64,000 nt of DNA from the NCBI GenBank assembly GCA_002027195.1, contig MWJO01000004.1:1-64000 (forward strand), read 5' to 3'. Every line of letters starts with the position of its first letter. Position 1 is the stretch's first letter. This document shows positions 33,219 to 42,207 of this stretch, in pieces. Under the pieces are notes generated by a model. That model did no database searches and had not been told where the DNA came from. It saw only the letters and a list, made by a program, of their open reading frames with translations. Position numbers and translations under genes: made by a program. The DNA is from Streptomyces sp. GKU 895 (lineage in GTDB: Bacteria > Actinomycetota > Actinomycetes > Streptomycetales > Streptomycetaceae).

Positions 33219-33950
33219 TCAGCGGCCGATACCCCCATGGTGGGAGCAGGTTCCGCGGCCGGTGGAGCCGGAGACCCAGCCGTCGCGGCAAACGGTCCCG
33301 GGAAGCGCGGCCGTGGGCGTCGGAACTGCGAGGGTGGGCGGTGGAGCTGATGTGGCGGGTAGTGGTGGCAAGGTGTTGACGGCAGTCCAGCAGTTTCCTC
33401 GGTCACCGATCCAATAGGCCTGGGGTGCGGTGTCAGGGCAATCCCCGTACGGAGTGCCGGCCGGTACGAGGCCCTGTTCCACGAAGAGGTCCACCGCGGT
33501 GTCCAGAGCACTTGCGGGGGCTTTCGTCGGAACGACCTCACGCTTGACCTCGACGAGGCGGACGGCCAGCCCGCGGCCGTCGGTCGGCAGTACCCCGTAG
33601 GCCGTCCTCGACATGGTCGCCGAGGCGCTCACGTGGCCGAAGTAGGTGTATTCAGTGGCGAGCGAGTGCTGCTCGGAGTCGAGGAACTCGACGGTGACGT
33701 AGTAGTTGGCTTCGCTCGTGCCGGTGTTCTTCACCGGGGTGTCCACGGCGCTCATGCCCGAATCCTCGTCCGAGCACCGCACGTCCCCCAGCTCGACCTG
33801 ACGTACAGGCCCGGAAGCGCGCGTGGGAGTAGCCGAGACGTCGGACGCGACGGGTGGACAGACGTCGCTCTGCGCCTGGCCGGTGCGCGGCTGAGCTGAG
33901 CAGCCGGTGGCGAGAAGCAACGCGACTACCGCGACGACCGACAACCTCAT
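33219..33950 (-). CDS. Putative lipoprotein with DUF3761-like C-terminus
   Basis: This is a 243-residue secreted protein. It begins MRLSVVAVVALLLATGC, a lipoprotein signal with lipobox LATGC, so the mature form should be anchored by Cys to the outer face of the membrane. The middle resembles an extracellular beta-sandwich (NYYVTVEFLDSEQH). The C-terminus after a Pro/Ala-rich linker, CRDGWVSGSTGRGTCSHHGG, matches the short DUF3761 motif. ATG 33950 has GGAGAG six bases upstream; a GTG three codons earlier is also possible. It sits between the Hsp70-NYN gene and the DUF262 gene and is probably unrelated to defence. Confidence 0.8.
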   Translation of the reverse strand: MRLSVVAVVALLLATGCSAQPRTGQAQSDVCPPVASDVSATPTRASGPVRQVELGDVRCSDEDSGMSAVDTPVKNTGTSEANYYVTVEFLDSEQHSLATEYTYFGHVSASATMSRTAYGVLPTDGRGLAVRLVEVKREVVPTKAPASALDTAVDLFVEQGLVPAGTPYGDCPDTAPQAYWIGDRGNCWTAVNTLPPLPATSAPPPTLAVPTPTAALPGTVCRDGWVSGSTGRGTCSHHGGIGR

Positions 33951-34085
33951 GCTCTCCACTGGCGATCCCCCATCGCTCTCCGGCCGCCCCGGACGACGCT
34001 TGCGTACGTCGGCGCCCGGGCGCGGATCTCCATGTCTCTGTCTACCTAAGCGTGTTCTCGTCCGTGCGGATCCGCCCGGAGCGTG

Positions 34086-36158
34086 TCACCGCCGCTGGGC
34101 AGACGGCGCCGGATTGGGTACGCGGCGGTTGAACACCCACACACCCTGTGAGTGAGTCGCCCCCATGACCCGTCCAGCGACCCGCAGCCACGGATTCGCC
34201 TTCTGGAAGGGCGCGAAGTTGTCGTTCGAGATGATGACTCCGCTGACCTCCTCGGCGATGCTGATTACCAGGGCGTCGCCCCGTCCCTCGGTCCCGGCCG
34301 GAGGCTGTACGACGGTGCCGTCGGCGATGGCTGCCTCCACGAGGGGCCTCTCCTCGGCGGATACGTCGTGGCGCAGGGTGGCGTCGACCACCACGTGGAT
34401 GTCGCGATCGGGGTGCTTGAACCGCAGCGATCGGACAGCGGCCTGCAATGCCGCGAAGCTCGGCTTTCCGCCCGCTGCACGCGGCGGGCGTCCGTTCCAG
34501 GCGAGGTTGGATCCGTCGATCACGAGCGGCGGCGCGGCCGTGTTCGCGCCGGCGGACTGGGGCGCGGAGCGAGGCGGGGCGGGCTTGGGCGCCCCGTTGC
34601 TGCCCTGGCCTTGGGGCCGGACCTGCTGGGGATGGGTCGGGGTGGTCGCGGGCCGGGCGGCCGGGGCGAGTGCGAGCAGCCGGTCGAGCTCCTTCTTCAC
34701 CTCCGGTAGGACGTTCCCGTCCCCGAATACCTTCACCTCGCCGTCGAGGACGACCTCGCCGGTCTTCTGCAGGGTCGCCCGGACGGTCAGCAGGCCTTCC
34801 TTGCTGTAGGTGTACTCCAGGTCGAAGACACCGTCCTCGGCTGTGCAGTGTCGGGGGTAGGTCAGAACGAGGTCGGTCAGTTTGACATTGTCCGGATGGC
34901 CGACCTCGCGGTCCGGGTCTCCCTCCCAGACCTCGACAGTCAGTTGGGAGACGTTGTCCTTCGTCGGCTCGTACGACTTCACGCGCTGCTGCGGAAGGCG
35001 CTGGTTGCGGTCGATGAGGGCGCTGAACTTCCTCCTGCCCTCACGGTCCTTGGTGATCGTGCCCAGGGCGTGCGTGTTGACCACCCGGATGATGCTCTTC
35101 AGCTCGCCGTCCATGGCGGCGGCGCTGATCGCCGCTCCCTCGGCGACCGCGGTCATCGGGTCGCACAGGGAGGTGTCCACAAGTTCGCAGTCGAGTGCCT
35201 CCGAGACCGCGGCGCGCACTGCCGGGATCTGGCTGCTGCCGCCGATCATCAGTACCGCGGTGAGGTCCTGCGGGTCGATCCGAGCCTGCTCCAGGCATTC
35301 CTCAACCGGATCGAGGGCCTGGTTGATGAGGTCCTGGATGGCCTCGGAGAACTCGTCCTGCCCGATCTCGACGGTGACGTCGTCGGGCGTTTGGATGCGG
35401 ACCGATTCCTGGTGGGAGAGGAGGATTTTGGCCCGCTCGATCTCCAGGGCGAACATCCGCCTCTCGGAATCGCTCCAACGCCCGCGGGCGGGCGCCTGGT
35501 CGAGAACCATGCGGCGGAGCCGGGCGTCGATCTCCAGGCCGCCGAGGCGGTTGACGCCCCGGCTCGCCTTCTCGTCGAAGAACCCGTCGTCGTGAAGGAG
35601 GAGAGTGGCGTCCATCGTGCCGCCACCCCAGTCGAAGACCAGGAACTCGCCGTCGATCTCCATCTCGTGCGCGTATGCGATCGCCGCTGCCGTCGGCTCG
35701 TTCAGCAGGGTGCGGACCGTGATGCCCGCGGCACGGGCGGCCTCGCGGGTCCGGAAACGGGCCGCGCCGGTCGCGTTGGCGGGCACAGTGATGACGGCCT
35801 CGCGGATCTCGGTAGCGGCCTCCTCCTCCGCCGCCCCCGCGATGGCGTGGAAGACCCCGGCGGCAGCGGTGGTCGCGGCGAAACGTTCACCGCCCAGTTT
35901 GACGAACGGCTCCTCGCGCAGCATCCGCTTGCACGCCTCTACGGCCCGTTCGGAACGGAGTTTCGCCTCCCAGCCGAACAGGGTGCCCGGCCGCAGGGAG
36001 CTAGTGCCGACGACTGACGGGTAGAGCAGCTCGAAGCCCTCGCGCCTCCAGTTCGCGTCCAGGCCCTGCCCGCCGATCTCCAGCAACTCGACGTATTCGC
36101 CGTTCCACTGGGCGGCGACCGAGTTGGTGGTCCCGAAGTCGATTCCGGCAGCCGTCAT
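34086..36158 (-). CDS. Hsp70-type ATPase fused to an NYN/PIN-like ribonuclease domain
   Basis: This is a 690-residue protein. Residues 1-~370 are an actin-like Hsp70 ATPase: phosphate-1 loop DFGTTNS (7-13), FDWGGGTMDATLL, and GGSSQIPAV. A reduced substrate-binding-like part and a Pro/Ala/Gln-rich linker (about 490-540) follow. Residues ~543-680 are a Zc3h12a-like NYN domain: acidic residues D548 (VIDGSN), D592 (VVVDAT), D628 (GRGDALVI) and D646 (ISNDNF), the set expected for metal-dependent RNA cleavage. I infer a chaperone-like sensor fused to an RNase. ATG 36158 overlaps the stop of the upstream gene (ATGA). The system appears undescribed to me. Confidence 0.85.
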   Translation of the reverse strand: MTAAGIDFGTTNSVAAQWNGEYVELLEIGGQGLDANWRREGFELLYPSVVGTSSLRPGTLFGWEAKLRSERAVEACKRMLREEPFVKLGGERFAATTAAAGVFHAIAGAAEEEAATEIREAVITVPANATGAARFRTREAARAAGITVRTLLNEPTAAAIAYAHEMEIDGEFLVFDWGGGTMDATLLLHDDGFFDEKASRGVNRLGGLEIDARLRRMVLDQAPARGRWSDSERRMFALEIERAKILLSHQESVRIQTPDDVTVEIGQDEFSEAIQDLINQALDPVEECLEQARIDPQDLTAVLMIGGSSQIPAVRAAVSEALDCELVDTSLCDPMTAVAEGAAISAAAMDGELKSIIRVVNTHALGTITKDREGRRKFSALIDRNQRLPQQRVKSYEPTKDNVSQLTVEVWEGDPDREVGHPDNVKLTDLVLTYPRHCTAEDGVFDLEYTYSKEGLLTVRATLQKTGEVVLDGEVKVFGDGNVLPEVKKELDRLLALAPAARPATTPTHPQQVRPQGQGSNGAPKPAPPRSAPQSAGANTAAPPLVIDGSNLAWNGRPPRAAGGKPSFAALQAAVRSLRFKHPDRDIHVVVDATLRHDVSAEERPLVEAAIADGTVVQPPAGTEGRGDALVISIAEEVSGVIISNDNFAPFQKANPWLRVAGRVMGATHSQGVWVFNRRVPNPAPSAQRR

Positions 36159-36787
36159 GCTTCCTCCCCCGCCCTCACACCCGCGGGCCCGGCGATGCGC
36201 CGGAGCTGCCCTGCGAGAATGACCTTTCCTGTCAACTCATCCACGTACGCCGGACTCAGCAGTTCGAAGGCGTCTCCCTCGCCCTCCGTCACCACGAACC
36301 GGTCGCTCTCCTCGGGCTCTGTCACCCGCAGCAGCCGCAGTTCCCGCAGGTGCGCCGTCATCGCGCCCTCGACGGTCTCGCGGCTGTCTCCCGCCCGGGA
36401 CCAGAGCAGCGCGTCGATCTCGGCGAGACGACCGGCGAACTGGGCGCGCGTGCGGAACTCGTCCAGGACCGCCCTGCGCACCGCCGCGGTGAGCGCGCCG
36501 GCCGGGGGCACCTCGTCGGCCCCGGCGGCCTCCAGCGCCTCCGGCACGCGGGCCGCCACCCCTTTGATGACCGTCATCGCGTCGATCGGATCAGGACCAG
36601 GAGGAGCTTCGACGACACCGGTCTCCGCGGGCTTGACCTCGGTGTCCGTGTGCTGCGCCCGGCGGCGTTTCAGACCTCCGGGTTTGTGCGGTGGCGGCGC
36701 GCCCTGCGCCCCGGGTTGCGTCTGACCGCACGCGGGACACGGGCGGTGTGCTCGCTGTCTCTTCGGAGTCTTCTTCTTCGGAGGCAT
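36155..36787 (-). CDS. Hypothetical partner of Hsp70-NYN protein
   Basis: This is a 210-residue protein of unknown function. The N-terminus is very basic (MPPKKKTPKRQRAHRP) and carries a half zinc-finger CPACG. A disordered stretch follows, then a helical C-terminal domain of about 130 residues ending in ELTGKVILAGQLRRIAG. Its stop overlaps the ATG of the Hsp70-NYN gene by four bases, so the two are translationally coupled and probably form a complex; a nucleotide exchange or adaptor role would fit but is only inferred. It begins 43 bp after the frameshifted gene at 36830-38532. No similarity to GrpE motifs could be confirmed by eye. Confidence 0.72.
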   Translation of the reverse strand: MPPKKKTPKRQRAHRPCPACGQTQPGAQGAPPPHKPGGLKRRRAQHTDTEVKPAETGVVEAPPGPDPIDAMTVIKGVAARVPEALEAAGADEVPPAGALTAAVRRAVLDEFRTRAQFAGRLAEIDALLWSRAGDSRETVEGAMTAHLRELRLLRVTEPEESDRFVVTEGEGDAFELLSPAYVDELTGKVILAGQLRRIAGPAGVRAGEEA

Positions 36788-36829
36788 CAGTGCTGCTCGG
36801 CTTCGTTCGGCTCGGACGGTTGGTCAGGA

Positions 36830-38532
36830 CTACGGCGCGGAACTGTGGCGGTCGAGGCGTGGGGCGGTGGTCCGGAAGTCTTCGAGCAGCTCGACGGCGG
36901 CACGGGCACGGATGGCTTCCAGCTCGCCGCCACTGGTAACCGGAGTCCGGCGTGGCAGGGCCTCCACCGGGGGCACCAGATGGTTCGGCACCTGGGAGGG
37001 CATGACGTATCGCGACCGGTCGAGCGGCAATTGATAGAAGACGTCCCAGCCCGCCTCGCCGCGCAGCGCGCCCCGGATGCGTTCCTCGGCCATGTTCAGG
37101 TCTGACTGGGCCCTCGCGTCACCTTCGCGCTCCCGGAAGATGTCCCGGCAGCGTTCCTCCCACCCGTCGCCCCGTGATCGAGGCCGATGTCGAGGAAGGG
37201 ATTGTTGAACGGACCACGGTCGTTCCTTCTCGTCCCCCGCCAGGCGCGAAAGAGCCGGAGGTTGCGTTCGGCGACGGCTCCTCCCTGGGCGGCGGCCTTA
37301 CCGGCGTACTCCTCGGCGGAGTCGAGAAGCCTGTCCCGTCCGGCGGGCGAATCGTGCTGTTCGCTCTGCGCCACGGCCACGTACGCCGCGAGGGCGAGGG
37401 CCTCCTGTGCCAGGTCGGCGGGAACCTTGCGGTTGCTCACGCTGCCCCGGGTGAGGGAGTAGGCTTGTTGTGCTGCCGCATCCAGATCACCGGCCTTCAC
37501 GAGGTCATAGGCGCGGTTCAGGGCTACGAGAGCGTAGAACGGACTGCGTCCGGCGTCGACAAGACTCCCGGGGCGCCACAGGTTGGCCATCAGCAGCCAG
37601 AATCCCCGGTCCTCGGTCATGCTCGGAGGCCACTGCCCGGACAGTGCACCGGACTTGAGGTCGCGTAGCTCGATCTGCTGAGTCCGGGGCAGGGCTGCGT
37701 CGAGTGCGTTCATGGCCGTCACGTCGCCGTCCATCACGACGTCGTACAGCAGGTCCCACACATCGTCCGGTTCCTGTCGGACGAGGGCCTCTCCGCGGAG
37801 GAACGACTGCCGGCGCAGATAGGCCTGCCACGCGAGACGTTCGGCCTGCTCACCGGTGATGTTGGTGGGGGTGAGACGCGCCCGCAGATAGAGGCCCTCC
37901 TCCGCGTCCCGTCTTGTCCAGGGTGCGTCCTCGGGCATGAGGCCACCGTGGTCGATCAGATCGTCGATGACGGACAGCGGCGCCCATGCGAGAAGATCGT
38001 CGAGAAAGCGGTTCGGCACGGGTATCGCGCCGCGCGTGGCCGCGGTTGCGAAGAGGCTGAAGGCGGGGCCGCCCGAGATTGCCTGGGAACGCTTGCTGAC
38101 GAGATCCAGGCTGGGTGCCGTCGAACACAACACCCTGCACCGCTCCAGGCCTGCCTCGTTGAGCCACCGCACGCCGTTGGCCCAGAGGCTTCGCAGATGG
38201 CCCAGGACCGACTCCGGCGGCAGGAGCATCAACCCCGCTTGCACCGCGGGCAGTAGGCTCTCGCGGTCCGGATCGCCATCGAGGGCCTGCGTGAGGACTG
38301 CCCGCTCTGCCTCCGGCATGCCAACGGCGGCTGTTGCCTCCGTGAGCATGGCCTGCACGGCTTCGACCGCGTCGCTGCCTCCGACGCCGAGCCAGCGCCA
38401 CTTGCGCTGGACGAAACCGCTCACGCCTGAGGAGCCCTGCCTCTCCCGGCGTTCACGCGCACGCTGCAGGCGTTCTTTTTCAGCGGCTTTCGCCGCCTGA
38501 CGAGCGGCTACCGGGTCCGTCGTGTCGTACAC
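36830..38532 (-). pseudogene. Hypothetical Hsp70-operon protein, frameshifted near its 3' end
   Basis: The reading frame from GTG 38532 gives a helical 478-residue protein that stops at 37096. The end after NNPFLDIGLDHG is low-quality sequence (ATGGRNAAGTSSGS). In the -1 shifted frame the text continues as GDGWEERCRDIFREREGDA, then RAQSDLNMAEERIRGAL, and runs without stop to 36830. One missing G in the run complementary to 37170-37173 explains this, so the intact protein would be about 567 residues. The N-terminus is basic, and much of the chain looks like alpha-helical repeats. No family is recognised. It lies 42 bp upstream of the 210-residue gene in the Hsp70-NYN operon. Confidence 0.75.
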
Positions 38533-38633
38533 CCCGACAGATTATCCGCGCGGTCTGACAATCCACATCGTCTCGCACGTTTCGTGACCATGGATGATGA
38601 GCGGATACAACCACGGTCGACTGGCTCGGAGAG

Positions 38634-40406
38634 CTACTCGGCATCGTCGGCAGGGGCCTCGGTTTCAGTCGATTTCGTAGACCTCGTGCTCGTGGTCTCG
38701 ATCTTCTCACCCGCCTCGACGGGCTCGTGGCGCCGCCGTTGCAGCTCATCGCGTTCCGCGTCAGGGATCGTCATCGACTCGGCGAGCACGGCGGCGAGCG
38801 CGTCCACTTGAGTGGGGTCCATGTCTGCCTGGAAGAGCCACCGGATGTTCTCGTCGCGTGTGATGAGGTCGATCGCCAAGCGCGCGTTCTTGTCCTGGGT
38901 GGTCGCTGTTCGGACGTATCGCACTTGGTCGATGGGGATGACTTGACGGATCTCGCCTTGTTCAAGGAACGCGTTCGACTTGGCGGTGATGATGCGGCGA
39001 TCCGTGACGGCGACCAGCGTCTTCGCCGCCATCTTGTCCCTCCCGGCGGTCAGCTTCTCCTTCGCTCCGCCGAAGATCGCGGAGATGGGACCGAGAGCAT
39101 CGAGCTGATCGGGGAAGCCGAGGACACGCAGGGTCTCACCGTCCTCGAGGAACCATCGCAGGATGCGAAGGTGCGGCTCGAGATCCAGCGATGTGGGTGC
39201 GCAGACGACGCCCGGAGCCTCCAGCGGAGGGGCCGGCGGATGGAGAGCATCGGCAAGAGGCTCGATCGCCTCCAGAAGCCGGGCGGAGGCTTGGCGGGCT
39301 GCGATCGACTCCTTCCGCTTCCCCGGCAGTGGCAGTGTGTCGCGTCCGGGGAGCTCGGCGATGATGCGCAGCTCCCGCGTCAGCGAGTCGGCAAGGCTCG
39401 TCGCCTCGGTGAGAGCGGAGTCGAGCTCCGCGAGAGTGTCGCGCGCGATGACCTCGACGAGCCGTGCCTCGTCAGCGTCTTCGCGTCCAGCGGCTCTAGC
39501 CCTGCCGGCGCGGAGTGCCTGATACCCGGTCCATGCCTTGAGGGAGGACAGCAAGGCGTTGGCGTCGAAGACGATCGCCTCAGCGTTTATCTGGAGATAC
39601 TCGCGGCGGCGACTCGCGTCGGCCCGATCGATCTGCTTGACGTGGCCCCGGACGTTCAGCCGGTACAGGTCGAGCTGTTTACGCAGCGCCGCTTCGCTAC
39701 CCGCGACGTTGTCCCACAAGGAGGCGGGGACCGATTCGATCTCCCGCGCTTGGTCGACCGCGCGATCGATGGTGGCGACGAGCCCTGTCAGTTCGGTCCA
39801 CTGCTCGTTGCGGATGGCTGTGAGTACCTGGCTCGTCAGCGCGATGTTGGTCCTGACGAGGTCCGTGACCTCATTCAGCTGCATCTGAAGGCCGACCATG
39901 GCCAGCGCCGGCCCGATCAATGCGGCGTTCTGCGCCGCGCTCACGGAAGCTACGGGGAGAAGGCGGGCCTGGTGGACTATCTTTCCGTTGGCGAACACCG
40001 CTCCGAGGTTCGCGCCGTCCTTGACGGCGAGCGTTGCACCGGCATTCAGCCAGGCCTGTGTCGCGGCGCTGAGCCTGTAGAGCCCCTGCACGCTGGCGAG
40101 TGCGTTGCCGAGATTGCCGGCCACGGTCGCCGTGTTCCCGATCGCGGCCAGGACCGTGGAGATCTGCTTGCGGTCGGCGGCCGACACGATCCCGAAGTCG
40201 AGCAGATCGGGCTTGAGTTCCGCCGGAACCTCAGCGCCGCAGACGACAGCGACCCCTGGCAGCACCTCCACCAGGACCGTCGATGCCGTCGTTGAGTCGA
40301 TGTCCGAGTCGGGTGTCGGATCGTCCACGACAGGGGAGTCGGCGGTATCGCTCTGGCCGTTCTCCTCAGGCTCGGCGATCTCCATTGAGTCCGAAGGGTT
40401 CTGCAT
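38634..40406 (-). CDS. Hypothetical protein with C-terminal PH-like domain
   Basis: This is a 590-residue protein. An acidic disordered N-terminus (1-45) precedes a long helical region of about 400 residues that includes a hydrophobic, Gly/Ala-rich stretch (SAAQNAALIGPALAMVGLQM). The region ~470-560 (KTLVAVTDRRIITAKSNAFL, IPIDQVRYVR) has the pattern of a bacterial PH/YokE-like domain. Last comes an acidic tail. ATG 40406 has GGGGGAGGA upstream, which fixes the start. It lies 101 bp upstream of the Hsp70-associated genes on the same strand and may head their operon. No enzymatic motif is seen; a membrane or lipid-associated sensor is one possibility. Confidence 0.72.
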   Translation of the reverse strand: MQNPSDSMEIAEPEENGQSDTADSPVVDDPTPDSDIDSTTASTVLVEVLPGVAVVCGAEVPAELKPDLLDFGIVSAADRKQISTVLAAIGNTATVAGNLGNALASVQGLYRLSAATQAWLNAGATLAVKDGANLGAVFANGKIVHQARLLPVASVSAAQNAALIGPALAMVGLQMQLNEVTDLVRTNIALTSQVLTAIRNEQWTELTGLVATIDRAVDQAREIESVPASLWDNVAGSEAALRKQLDLYRLNVRGHVKQIDRADASRRREYLQINAEAIVFDANALLSSLKAWTGYQALRAGRARAAGREDADEARLVEVIARDTLAELDSALTEATSLADSLTRELRIIAELPGRDTLPLPGKRKESIAARQASARLLEAIEPLADALHPPAPPLEAPGVVCAPTSLDLEPHLRILRWFLEDGETLRVLGFPDQLDALGPISAIFGGAKEKLTAGRDKMAAKTLVAVTDRRIITAKSNAFLEQGEIRQVIPIDQVRYVRTATTQDKNARLAIDLITRDENIRWLFQADMDPTQVDALAAVLAESMTIPDAERDELQRRRHEPVEAGEKIETTSTRSTKSTETEAPADDAE

Positions 40407-40598
40407 GCGATGTCCTCCCCCAAGAGCGCGCGACGGCCAGACCTCGTCGGCGTTCGCCGCCGAAGTCTACGGTTTGACGCCCTGTGGTCGAGCCCGAATC
40501 CACCAGGCGGAGGCGCGTAGCCGTCCGGTGGACCAGCTTGTTCCTCCGGGTGCCGGTGGCCAAGGTGCCCTCTGGCAGCTCCTCCGCCTCTGCCGCAT

Positions 40599-40788
40599 TA
40601 CCCCTGGCTGAAGTGCTTGAGCCAGGCGAGCGGCCACGCCGGCGGCGCCGAGGACTGGCACGCCGAGATGTGGTTGGACGACGCCGACAACATCGTCTTG
40701 TACGCGAGGGTCTGGCGCACCCTGCGCGAGTCGGCCGAGTACGGGTTCGACGCCCACAACGTCATCCACGGGCCAGGCGCGCCCTGAA
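40599..40788 (+). pseudogene. C-terminal remnant of an unidentified gene
   Basis: In the 728-bp stretch between 40406 and 41134 the only coding-like segment reads YPWLKCLSQ and later WHAEMWLDDADNIVLYARVW, then RTLRESAEYGFDAHNVI, ending at TGA 40788. Codon bias is normal, but no start or upstream domain is present. It resembles the end of an HTH/DUF5753-type regulator, which is only a guess. The rest of the stretch shows no supported gene. Confidence 0.35.
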
Positions 40789-41133
40789 CCCGAGTTGATG
40801 GGCCGCCCGGACGCCGAGGCCAGAGACGGCAGCTGTCGAGGGGCAGTCGGGCGGCCCTGTGGCCCGCTGTCTGCCCAGGTCGGCACCGGGGCGCGGGATG
40901 CCGCGACGCGGTGGTGCGCGATGTTCTTGAAAGCCCTTGGGGGAACTACCGACCCCACCAAACCGGGCCTGTTCGCCCGCGAGTTGGGGCGCCACTCGTT
41001 CGAGTGACGGGAGCGTCGGCTGGTCGGGCGGGTGGGGTACGGTCGCCGCACACAACCGCAAACAGAGAACGGCCCCCGACAGGACGGCAATCCCGGCGAG
41101 GGCCTGACCAACCAGGAAGAGTCGAGCTTCCCG

Positions 41134-42105
41134 ATGGCTGATCCGCAGTCTAACGCGGCCCTGCCCGCGCACCCGTCGCCCGAGCGGCAATCGCCGCCCC
41201 CGACTCCGGAACTCCCGCCGGACGCGCCCCGCGCCGGAGTTCTCCACGTACGGCACCGCCACACCGAGCGCTACACCGTCGTCGGCAACCACCTTGCCCA
41301 GCACCCCCGCCTCTCCGCTGCGGCGATCGGCATCGGTGTGCACATCCAGTCCCTGCCGGACGGTGCCTCGGTCACCGTCAAGGCGCTGACCCTGCGCTTC
41401 CGGGAGGGCGAGGTGACGATCGGCAGGGCGTTGAGGGAGCTGGAGGAGGCCGGGTACCTCGTCCGGCGGCGGGTGCCGCTCGGGGGTGGGCGGATCGCCA
41501 CGCGCACGTTCTTTCTCGATCATCCGGGGGCTGTTGTACGCGCCTCGGTGGCGGGCGGCAGCTTGGAGGCCGTTACTCCTGAGGCGGCTGCCGGGCCTGA
41601 ACCTGAAGTTCCGTCTGTACCTGGGCCGGTGGCTGTTCCGGTGGCGGCGGAGGTCTCGGTTCCGGCTTCCGCACGTACGAGGAGTGCCGCCCCCGAACCC
41701 GTCACGATGCCCACCGGCCGGGCGGCTGACCTGCTCGCGCGTCTACGGCTCACAGACACCCGGCTGTTGCTGTCCGAACGGGACGTCGCGCGGCTTGTGC
41801 CCGCCGTCGAGACCTGGCTCGGCCGTGCCGCGACGCTGGACCAGATCACCCGCACCCTCACCGCGGGCCTGCCGCCCGAGGCCGACCCCATCCGCCACCC
41901 GGCGAGCTTCGTCGAATACCGCCTGACGACCCTTCTTCCGCCGCCATTGCCGATGGCGCCTCTTCGTACGGCGACGGCGGCGACGCCCGCAGCACAGCGG
42001 GCGCCGCTGGTCACCTGCGACGGCTGCGAACGCGCGATCCGTACGCATGATCCGCGCGCATTGTGCCGCGAGTGCAGGGAACGCCATGACCGCGGTAGGG
42101 CCTGA
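41134..42105 (+). CDS. Helix-turn-helix protein with C-terminal zinc knuckle
   Basis: This is a 323-residue protein of a family frequent in Streptomyces. Residues ~45-130 form a winged-helix/MarR-like DNA-binding unit (FTVVGNHLAQHP is the usual opening; here YTVVGNHLAQHPRLSAAAIG). A Pro/Ala/Val-rich linker follows, then a second helical unit (LLSERDVARLVPAVETWLG). The C-terminus carries four cysteines in CDGCERAI and CREC, likely a zinc ribbon. ATG 41134 matches the usual family start MADPQS; an upstream GTG in frame lacks support. It precedes the Scr1/DUF397 pair by 102 bp. Regulatory target unknown. Confidence 0.75.
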   Translation: MADPQSNAALPAHPSPERQSPPPTPELPPDAPRAGVLHVRHRHTERYTVVGNHLAQHPRLSAAAIGIGVHIQSLPDGASVTVKALTLRFREGEVTIGRALRELEEAGYLVRRRVPLGGGRIATRTFFLDHPGAVVRASVAGGSLEAVTPEAAAGPEPEVPSVPGPVAVPVAAEVSVPASARTRSAAPEPVTMPTGRAADLLARLRLTDTRLLLSERDVARLVPAVETWLGRAATLDQITRTLTAGLPPEADPIRHPASFVEYRLTTLLPPPLPMAPLRTATAATPAAQRAPLVTCDGCERAIRTHDPRALCRECRERHDRGRA

Positions 42106-42207
42106 GCCGTCCACTCGGCCGCCTGAACGCTTGTGCGGGTGAACTTTCGAGCTTCGGCGGCGTGGTCAGTGTGTGCTTTCTACGGTGTTCGTTGATCGGT
42201 ACGGGCG

